NCBI GenBank assembly: GCA_007922225.1
Contig: ML679960.1
Span: 324,032-388,031, forward strand
Source: Emydura subglobosa
Lineage: Eukaryota > Chordata > Testudines > Chelidae
Length of the DNA stretch: 64,000 nucleotides
Reading direction: 5' to 3'
In this document: positions 56,104 through 64,000 of the stretch, in pieces
Layout of the letters: the number at the start of each line of letters is the position of its first letter
Numbering within the stretch: the stretch's first letter is position 1
Translations under genes and position numbers: made by a program
Notes under the pieces: generated by a model
What the model saw: the letters and a program-made list of their open reading frames with translations, nothing else
The model's database searches: none
What the model was told of the DNA's origin: nothing

Positions 56104-56378
56104 GAGGCTTGATCTACACTAGGAACTTATGCTGGTATAACTGCATTGCTCAGGGATATGTATTTTCCACCCTCCTCAGTGATGTAGTTATACCAACCTA
56201 ACTTTCGCTGTAGACAGGACTATGTCGACAGGAGGGCTTCTCCCATCAACATAGCTACTGTCTTTTGGGGAGGTGGAGTACCTGTGGTGACAGAAGAAGC
56301 TATCATGTTGGTGTAGGTAGCATCTTCCCTAAACATTAAAGTGGTGCAGCTGCAATGCTGTAAGTGTAGACAAACCCT
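56104..56378. mobile_element. Harbinger-type MITE in intron 1
   Basis: Ends GAGGCTTGATCTACACTAG and AAGTGTAGACAAACCC are inverted. The internal text (GTTATACCAACCTAAC, GTCGACAGGAGGGCTTCTCC) matches the family. The 3-bp duplication is not clear. Confidence 0.75.
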
Positions 56379-56679
56379 TTGACGGATAGTGAATTGCTCA
56401 TTCTAGCAGGGTAGGGGCTAGTGTGGAGAAGATTTTGGAATTAATGCATTTGGCTTTCTCTCCTAAACTAGTTTTATATCTGTGTAACTCTGACTTTAGC
56501 GTTACTTGACTTCTGGTTTACCAGTGTAAGCAAAACCAGAATCAGGCCTACTGTGTGGAGAGAGAACATGGGGTGGGCGGGGCATTGTCCCGGGTAGAAG
56601 TTAATTTGACAAAGATGAGGATTTAATGGGTTAAAAGTTGAAAGTAAAAGTGGTTAGTAATACCTAGTTCTAATATAGC

Positions 56680-56826
56680 ATTTTTAATACAAAGATCTCA
56701 AAGCGCTTTACAAAAGAAGTAAGTGTAGTTGTCTCCATTTTACAGAAGGGGGAAACTAAGACATAAAGGTGAAGTGATTTGGCCAAGGTCATCCAGTAGG
56801 CACAGTGGATGAATGGGCAACATTTT
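56680..56826. repeat. MIR-like / CORE-SINE fragment
   Basis: CCATTTTACAGAAGGGGGAA, then ACTAAGACATAAAGGTGAAG and TTGGCCAAGGTCATCCAG follow the well-known MIR-type core wording. It is an ancient amniote SINE fragment. Confidence 0.7.
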
Positions 56827-58624
56827 GAGGGGAACAGCAATAGAGAAATTTTATAAATGAAAATTGGCACATTTGAGGGCTGGGTAGGAATATAACAGGG
56901 ACAAATGAGCTGAGTGGGATATTGTATTACTCCCTCCTCCTTATTCCATTCCATGCTCCCCTTTGCCCTTATATTAGATTCTAAGCTTTTGGTAATAGGG
57001 ACTTGTCTTCTTACATGTCTGTAAAGCACCAAACACACTTTTGAGCATTACATTAAAAAGGGAGATTTTTCTGAATCGGGTTTCAGCTCCTACTAGTTCA
57101 ACAGCCTGGACCAATGAGTTTTGTCTCTGCTGTTTAAACTGGCCAGGCTGAATTTGACCAATCATCAACTTCCAAGATTATGGAATGAGGGCATGAGTGG
57201 ACACAGAAAGAATTATTTCAGTTGTCTTTCCTTTCCCACCCACTTTATGTCTCTGTTGCAACCCAATTCTTACAGGTTTTTTTTTTCCATTCTCCTTTCA
57301 TTGTGTATTCTTGTACACCCCCCTGTCCTTATTTTGGGGGGTTTTTATCTACCATTCCACTTTATGTTCAGTGTGCTTGCTGCAAAGTAATATTTGTTAC
57401 ATTTATGGTCCATGAGGCAGTTTAAAAAATGGATTCCCAGTAAATTTCATTGTGAGAGCAGCTTGGGGTGAAGAAGAAAACACAAAAAAAATCCCCAAAC
57501 CCTCCAAAATAAATTCTTTCTACTGGTTGAATTTTATAAATTAAAGCTTTATAGATAGACAGCACAGTGGCAGAGTGCTAGGAAGGGAGGAAAGCTTTCT
57601 TGCAGAACTCAGGAACTCTGCAGAAGGGGAGGGAACCTCTCTTGAGACCTAATATCTTTAGGAGAACCTGTAAAGTAGTTTTGCCAATTAAGTATTAAAT
57701 TATTAGACATCCGTTTTCTTTTCAGATTATGAACTCAGGATTAAAGCAGGCTAGAATCAGACTTTTTAACTCTTATGATGGCCTTCTGTACTGCTGGTGT
57801 TAGTTCTTGACAATGCATATTGTCACTGCTTTTGTGAAGGTCATTTTAATCAAGAACTGAAATTTTTAATATGTTTCAGGACACTCAACATTATGAGACT
57901 AGGTACCCCAATTTAAGCAGTTATTAACCCTTTACTTTCAGAATGGTGGTCCTTTATAGAAGGAAACTTCAGGGTTCTTCCCTGAACAACAGGGATTCCC
58001 AAAAGTTACAGGATTATTTACAGTTTTTGTAACTGGAAGTAGCAGACTGCTCTTTCTGGAGGTCAAGAGATAATCTTTCATTGGATCCGTTCCCTCTGAT
58101 GCATCCCATTTGCCACCTGTGATCTTTAAGTTATATCCAGGTGCTGATAGCGAGCTTTTAAATCTGCATTGAAGCACCCAATTAGAAATAGTTTGGGCTT
58201 TCAGGAGTGTTGCACATTTTAGTGGCCAAGCTAGTTCATTTAGATACCTTAATTCTAGGCTTCCAGGTCTGAAAATTTAGTTACACTGGTGTGAAATGCA
58301 TGTTAACGTACTGCCAATCAAGAGTAGCACTTACATCTCCACTTCATAAGGTATGTTTTACATCCACTTTGCACTCCAGGTATACAGGTGTTAAATGACT
58401 TCATGAAGTCCAGAGCAGGGAAGAATCTAGCCTTGAGTCCTTAAAGCACATCCATAAGCAAGAGAAGTTATAGTACCATCTTGTACTATAGAAGTTATAG
58501 TTATAGAAGTTATAACACTATCTACTGTTTTGCTAGCAGTCTATTGATTTATTTTTTCCTGAATTGTTTTATTATAGTTGTTGACTCTTCTTTCTTTTGT
58601 TTCCTCCAATTGCTGCTACTTTAG

Positions 58625-58639
58625 GGAGCTGTTAGTGAG
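58625..58639 (+). CDS. PDHA1: Candidate 15-nt cassette microexon of PDHA1
   Basis: GGAGCTGTTAGTGAG is preceded by a long pyrimidine tract (CTCTTCTTTCTTTTGTTTCC, then TGCTACTTTAG, AG at 58623-58624) with a GTTGAC branch-like site. It is followed by a strong donor GAG|GTAAGG at 58640. Both flanking PDHA1 exons are phase 0, so inclusion would insert five residues, GAVSE, into the presequence without a frameshift. The inserted Glu would be unusual in a mitochondrial targeting peptide. This is inferred from splice signals alone; no transcript was seen, and it could be a decoy. Confidence 0.35.
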
Positions 58640-59649
58640 GTAAGGCTTACATCACTTCTGTAAACATTTGCTTTTGACCAGTTAAAATATTACATACCTA
58701 ATCTGCTTTTCAAACTTGCTAGCCTTTTTATATAAACCTAAACTCCTTGCTCATTTTAACTCCACATATAATAAAATGGCTAGAGAGTACTATGTATTGC
58801 CACCTTTTACCAATTTAATTTAATTTTCAGCATTTTTCTTGAATACTTTTAAATTAATCTTAGTTTTTCTTTTAATCTGTTGCTTTAAAGAAGGGTTAAA
58901 AGGGTATTGAAGGTTTTTGTTGCTTCAAAATATTTTTAGTCTGAGGAAAGTCCTTCAGATTCTAAAAGTGGAGGGTTATTAGTTTTTGTTTTAAATTTGT
59001 ACTGAATTTCTGAGAAAGTAAAACAGAACAATATTTCTTGTTTAAAAACAGAACTATTTTTATACTTATATCTGTTGACTCCAAGCAACAAACTAACTAA
59101 GTATCCCAAATCCATGCTTACTGACTTTAATTATGCTGGTACTCAAAGAAAGATGTTTACCAACCCTCAGGTCAAAACTTGAATTGTTACTAAAGAAAAA
59201 TAATTGTATGTCATCTGCTCCATTCAAATATTGGCAAAAACAAAACCCAAATGCCAAATGTAAAACAAAACAGGATGAAAACAGGATGCAATCCCTTCCC
59301 ACAAGATTTTTGAAGAGTAAATAATGAAGAGTGCAAAGAAGTCAATGAATGTCCTTTTAAATGTAGTGATGGTACCAGTGAATTCAGTCATGTAATGTGG
59401 ACTGTGCATGGTATACCACATTTTGGTGAATTTGGATGAAAAGTATGGGCTGTGGGATGAAGGTTGCAAGATGGAGGAAAAAATTGGATTATATTTAGCT
59501 AGTTGACATTCTGTAGATTGTTAGCAACTTTGTAGTATGTTGAAAAATCTGCTTGAGAAGTGATACAATATAGTATTTGTGTTTAGACATAAATGTATGT
59601 ATATAGACTATGACATTTTGTGTGTATGTATATAAATTTTTCACAGTCC

Positions 59650-59965
59650 TGAGCAGTGTAGCTAGGTCAGTCTAAGTTTTAGGTGTAGATCCAGCTTAGG
59701 GCTGCACTTCACTCTGGTTTCTGGTAATTAATTACAACTTTTTTTTAAATATGAAAAATTTTGCACCTTGAGCCCTACATTTGGGTCAACCTAACCCATG
59801 GTGTAGATGTGGTGAGTAGATGGAAAGATTCTTCCGTGAATATAGCTACCATCTTTCAGAGGTGGACTAACTACATTGTTGGAAAACACCCATGTCAATG
59901 TAGGAAGTGTCTACTACACCATGGCACTACACTAAATGTCTATAGTGCAGACATACTTCTAGGAT
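59650..59965. repeat. Degraded Harbinger-type MITE
   Basis: TAGGTGTAGATCCAGCTTAG-type wording, CATGTCAATGTAGGAAGTGT and ATAGTGCAGACATAC match the MITE family loosely, with an unrelated-looking middle. Confidence 0.45.
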
Positions 59966-60787
59966 GTGCATGCTGTGTTATGTACTGGCTTGCCTGTTTG
60001 CCCTCTTCTGGACAGAATGTCTTACCTGCTCATATTAGGAAAAATATTAGGATTATAAAATCAGTTAAGTAATAGAATAAGATGCCAAGATAACTTGTAG
60101 GATCTCAGTCATAACAACTAGAGTGACCTCCATCTGCAAGGACTATTTAAAAAAAAAAACAAAAAAAAACTGAAAAAGATCCTGTCAGTGTGGGGAGGGA
60201 TGTGAACTAGATGACCTGCTTTATGACCCTTTCATATATGTCAACTATGTGGCTGAATGAGTTAATGGAATTGCTCTTTTATATAGCTAGATAGCGGCCT
60301 AGGCTTTAGGAATCAGAGGTAAAATGTTGTATTCACTATGCAGTTTAGACAGCGGATGGGTGGATAATCCTGATGACTGTATCGTGTGTGGTGTTTTGCA
60401 GCTACATTATGTTGTAACATAATCATCATTTATGGGAGTTGCAAAGGAGTGTTGAGTGTAGAATAGCCTCATAATCTGTGCCTGTTCTGTTACATTTCTT
60501 GAAACTTTCTGTGTCTTAGGTCCATCACCCTTATGTTTTCACATTTGTTTCCAAGCTATGACTGTGTTTCTCTGTCTCAATCTGTGCTATTCTGTTCCTC
60601 AACTATCTGCTTTTGTCACTACCTTTCCAATGTGGGTCTGAGCTGTCCCTAGAAGTGAATAATTATAATCTGAAAATCCCGCCAAGTCATGGGACAGCTC
60701 TAGGGAAGGAGGTGTAGCTATTAACTTTAAATGGTTAGAGCAGTCTAAATTTCAGAAATCCTCTTTTTTTTTTTTTGCGTTTCTAAT

Positions 60788-60856
60788 ATAGGTGAAATTC
60801 ACCTCTATGCAGAGGGCCAGCACAAAGCCTGTGTTCTCACAGGGTAAATTTCACCC
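60788..60856. repeat. Short foldback repeat
   Basis: ATAGGTGAAATTCACC (left) and GGGTAAATTTCACCC (right) are inverted ends around CTGTG / CACAAAGCC text. MITE-like, about 69 bp. Confidence 0.5.
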
Positions 60857-61247
60857 ACAAAAAGACAGCTGTCCTTTGATTTTGGTGCTCTTGCTTCTTG
60901 CAATGTCTTAAGAACTCTTCAGAATCCTTATGTTTCCGTTGTTAATCAGTATTGCGAGCTTAAGATGGCACTCAGTCTTCTATCTGTTTAAAAAACCTCT
61001 AAAAATCAGGATAGAAAGTGTTCTAATATCTAGGTAAGTGTACAAGTTAAAATCAAAACTACTCTCCAGTACTATGGAGACAGCAAAATAATTTGTGAAT
61101 TTAAGCACTATTCAGTGATATCTAGAAGTACTCTGTGCTACATATAATGGTGATTGATTGTTTAAATTACTGAAGAAATGTTCTTTTTCCTTGGGATTGT
61201 TGATAACTTCTAAATTTAAATAATATGTATGCTTTTTTCATTTTTAG

Positions 61248-61316
61248 GTAACCCGTGTGATGGTGGCCTCTCGTAACTATGCAGACTTCGCAAGTGAGGC
61301 TACATTTGATATTAAA
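61248..61316 (+). CDS. PDHA1: PDHA1 coding exon 2
   Basis: This exon encodes 23 residues: VTRVMVASRN followed by YADFASEATFDIK. The acceptor is a T-rich tract ending TTTTTAG (61246-61247) and the donor is AAA|GTAAGG (61317). Both ends are phase 0, matching exon 1. The VASRN segment is the conserved end of the E1 alpha presequence. Processing is expected after Asn, with Arg at -2, so the mature chain would start YADFASEATF; mammalian proteins start F at this point. Compared with the mammalian start, the turtle-like mature N-terminus appears about three residues longer before ATF-D/E-IK. The next exon, which should begin the KCDLHRL-type segment, is not found before 64000, so intron 2 exceeds 2.68 kb. 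Confidence 0.95.
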
Positions 61317-61614
61317 GTAAGGAAGTTTAAATATTTCATTTCTGAGAATTAGCATTAAATACAAGTGTTGTGGATATTGCCATTGTGGATTTCACGTGTT
61401 GACTTCTCTGTAATAAAAGGTATCATTTCTGAATGTTCAGAACCAAACATTTCTATGCCTACCTTGGATTTCACAACTGATATTTTTTCAGTGCATGACA
61501 AAAGCTAAGTTACATGGCAAGAGTAAAAATTGCTGCTGTTTGGGGTATTTCAAATGCAAAGATTCTAAGGTAACGAAAGAGCCCCCAGAAAATGGCCCAA
61601 ATTATTGAGTTGAA

Positions 61615-61880
61615 AAATTGAAATATCCTGAATATAGGACTGGAAGAGACCTCCTGAGTCATGGAGTCCAATCCACTGCCATTGCAGGCAACTCTCACAT
61701 ATAATCCTGTTCATAAACATATCAAGCTCTATTTTAAAACTAGGTTAGGTAGATTGTTTACCCCCACTAATCCTATGGAAGGCAGTTCCAGAACCTTACT
61801 CTTCTGATGGCTAGAAACCTCCTAATTTCCAGCCAAAATGTATTCATTTCAAAATGGAAGTGGTTTGAACTGAAGAGCAT
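61615..61880 (-). mobile_element. CR1-type LINE fragment in intron 2
   Basis: GACTGGAAGAGACCTCCTGA, GTCCAATCCACTGCCATTGC and GGAAGGCAGTTCCAGAACCT are the reverse complement of an older CR1 3' region. Confidence 0.7.
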
Positions 61881-62129
61881 CCAGAACTTGGGTCACAGTC
61901 TCAAAGCGGAAGGCTGCCTGTGAATACTAGATCCCCTTTATAGTCAAGGGGTAAGCTGGGAAGCTTTTAAAGCAATAGATAACTCCCTTATTAGAAAAGG
62001 GATTTTATTTAATAGGAAAGTGGTTGACTTTATTTTCATGCCCAGCAGGTGTCTGTTGTGCAAACTGTGTGGAGTATGTGTGCCAAATAAGCTGCTATTT
62101 CAGGGGCTGGCTTCATGCCTTCAGGGATG

Positions 62130-62455
62130 ATTCATATACTTTAAGGTCAGAAGGGACCATTATGATCATCTAGTCTGACCTCCTGCACAACGCAGGCCAC
62201 AGAACCTCACCCAATCACTCCTCTAATAGACCCCTAACCTATGGCTGAGTTATTTCAGTCCTCAAATAATGATTTAAAGACTTCAAGGTACAGAGAATGC
62301 ACCAGCAAGTGACCTGTGCCCCATGCTGCAGAGGAAGGCGAAAAACCCCAGGGCCTCTGCCAATCTGATCTGGGGGAAAATTCCTTCCCAACCCCAAATA
62401 TGGTGATCAGCTTAACCCTGAGCATGTGGGCAAGACTCACCAGCCAGATCAGATG
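62130..62455 (-). mobile_element. CR1 (turtle PsCR1-like) 3' region in intron 2
   Basis: Starting GATTCATATACTTTAAGGTC, then CATCTAGTCTGACCTCCTGC, ACAACGCAGGCCACAGAACC and CCCCATGCTGCAGAGGAAGG. This is the long 3'-UTR of the turtle CR1 subfamily in reverse complement. It is relatively well preserved and supports a turtle source. Confidence 0.85.
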
Positions 62456-64000
62456 TGAAAAATCCAAGTGTCTGGTAGTTAAGAACTTGGGGAAGACTTA
62501 TTTGGGGAGACTTGTGGACTGGAATGGCTGGCGGCATCTGCAAAGAGTAATTGGGCTGGTGAGAGCCAGGGTGAAATCTTATGCTTGTGGGCTGGCTGCT
62601 GGTGTCAGGGATCTGAACCATAGCCGCACAGCACCAAGGCATCCAAAGGGCTGGCAATAACCTGGTCTGGGTGGACCCCAAAACATCATGCCATAGCAGA
62701 AGCCATAGGTTCCTTATGTCTAATGTGCAGCTTTTCCCTCAGGCTCATGTGGAGTCTGGGGAACATGCAAAAGAAAATGGGACATCCTCTGTAATTATGT
62801 TGGATTTGCTGCAGCCCCTAGAGAATATGTTCCCTATGCCACCAGTGACTAGGAAGGAGAGGTGTTCTGGAGTGCAGAGAGGGGAAAACAGCTTCACTTA
62901 CTTCAGACTCCATCTGCAGTAATTTATGGTTGCTTCCTGTTCAGGTTTTGGGTAGGGGGAATCCCACAGAAATCTTCTGGCTCCCCTCCTATCCACTCCC
63001 TCCTCATCCAAACTGGTGGAACCAGAACTACACAGAATATTCATGTATGGTATAAGGGTGGGGGCGGGAGTAGGGTGCGAAAGTGGCATCCCTTCTGGGA
63101 GGCAAAGGGAGATTCTGCACAAAAAGCCCTCTGTGTGCTGGTGTTAGAGTAAGATCTAGTCCTATGTTGTTAGCCATTATGATTTTTTTAAGATTCTTTG
63201 GAATGTGACTTTGGATTGTCTTTGGAATGTGAAGCAGTGTTGTCTTCCTGCCTCTGTACTGCAGATAGAAAAGTAGGGTCAGCTTCTTCCTGGTATAAGC
63301 CCACTTGGCAGTAGATTGGCACTGGAGATAAAACTGCTGTAACAGCTGTGGGGTACAAAATACTGCCATCCTCTTAATAGAGCATTGACTTCATTACGCT
63401 TGAGAGCCAGTGTAAATGTCACCACTGTTAATTATTTTACTGCTGACCACTTTAAACAAACATTCTGATCGTCATGGGCTTGTGAGGAGAACTTGATTAG
63501 GATACCACCACTTCCCTATCTGACCACAGATAGTAGTGTGACCCACTTCCAACACAGAAAGAGAGCCATGTAAAAGGATCAAACTTTTTTTCTGTCCTTT
63601 GATGGGGCACAAACAAAGTCGACTGGTCTGCTGAAAAGTAATAGTCCTACTAACGACTGGACATCCTGTTTTGGAGTGTGAAAGGGAATTAGGAGATTTA
63701 AAAGTGATGCCTAAGAGATATGAAAAAGAGAAATAGAGAGAGAGAGAAATAAAACAAGCATACTGCTTTCTTTGGGATATGTGAGAGGGAATGATTATCC
63801 AAAGACGGCATTCCCTCTTTCCTTGTTCATTTTTCTCTCTTCTTTCTCTTTTAGCCTTCCCCTACATTCATCCCTCGTGGTTTGTAATAATTATGTGCCT
63901 AACTTAGACCCTGATCCTGCAAGCTGCCTCGTGTGGGCGGACTCCTGTGCCTGGATGGGCAGGGTAGGCTACCTGCATAAAACAGCTTGCAGGATCAATG
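62456..64000 (+). other. PDHA1: PDHA1 intron 2, to window end
   Basis: No exon 3 was recognised. A purine-rich (GA)n stretch lies near 63728-63752. Open frames at 62316-63152 lack exon signals and partly overlap the CR1. Confidence 0.6.

Larger units (their letters stand above)
54186..58624 (+). other. PDHA1: PDHA1 intron 1, middle part
   Basis: Intronic DNA with no exon recognised. It contains the CR1 tail at 55628, a MITE at 56104 and a MIR-like SINE at 56680. Confidence 0.6.

Noticed and set aside
60160..60240. CR1 tail fragment
   Set aside because: GTGAACTAGATGACCTGC is suggestive, but too short and diverged to support.
62316..63152. Candidate PDHA1 exon 3 or another gene in intron 2
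   Set aside because: The translation has none of the KCDLHRL...LTREDG-type segment expected next, and part of the region is a CR1 3'-UTR.

Overview
The window looks like vertebrate, and most probably turtle (Testudines), nuclear DNA. No host tRNA or rRNA gene and no prokaryotic organisation were recognised. The case for turtle rests on the mix of interspersed elements: abundant CR1 LINEs ending in the TCTATGATTC-type 3' tail, PIF/Harbinger elements and their TTA/TAA-flanked MITEs with GTCTACAC-type ends, a DIRS element with inverted terminal repeats, an old L1-clade LINE, and endogenous LTR-like repeats with TATA boxes. This is recognition from memory and was not confirmed by a search.

Only one host gene is clearly visible. 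Its 5' part occupies 52.4-64.0 kb on the + strand. The first coding exon (52741-52809), inside a CpG island, and the second (61248-61316) encode the mitochondrial presequence and the start of the mature chain of the pyruvate dehydrogenase E1 alpha subunit (PDHA1). Intron 1 is 8438 bp and intron 2 runs off the window. A 15-nt segment at 58625-58639 has excellent splice signals on both sides and keeps frame, so it is a candidate cassette microexon. The rest of PDHA1 lies beyond 64000.

The 52 kb upstream is intergenic and densely layered with mobile elements. From left to right: a young 5'-truncated CR1 (1.8-3.1 kb); an LTR-like unit, a GC-rich repeat with a 325-codon open frame and a minisatellite containing an assembly gap (7.3-10.9 kb); several MITEs; a second LTR-like repeat (16.7-17.6 kb); an inverted second copy of the GC-rich repeat (17.9-19.0 kb); a decayed DIRS retrotransposon (20.2-24.5 kb); another LTR-like unit carrying a Harbinger MITE (26.1-27.6 kb); a two-gene Harbinger relic with a SANT/Myb-like gene and a transposase (29.2-32.8 kb); more CR1; an approximately 6 kb minus-strand L1-clade LINE (37.3-43.4 kb); and an old CR1 interrupted by a hAT element (50.0-51.6 kb).

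The remaining stretches are AT-rich DNA in which I recognise no gene. Nested insertions give relative ages: MITEs lie inside the DIRS element, an LTR and the L1; CR1 and an LTR lie inside the Harbinger; a hAT lies inside CR1. No host system other than PDHA1 was found. The observations most worth checking are the PDHA1 microexon, the shared acidic reading frame of the GC-rich repeat, and the duplicated 250-bp block around it.
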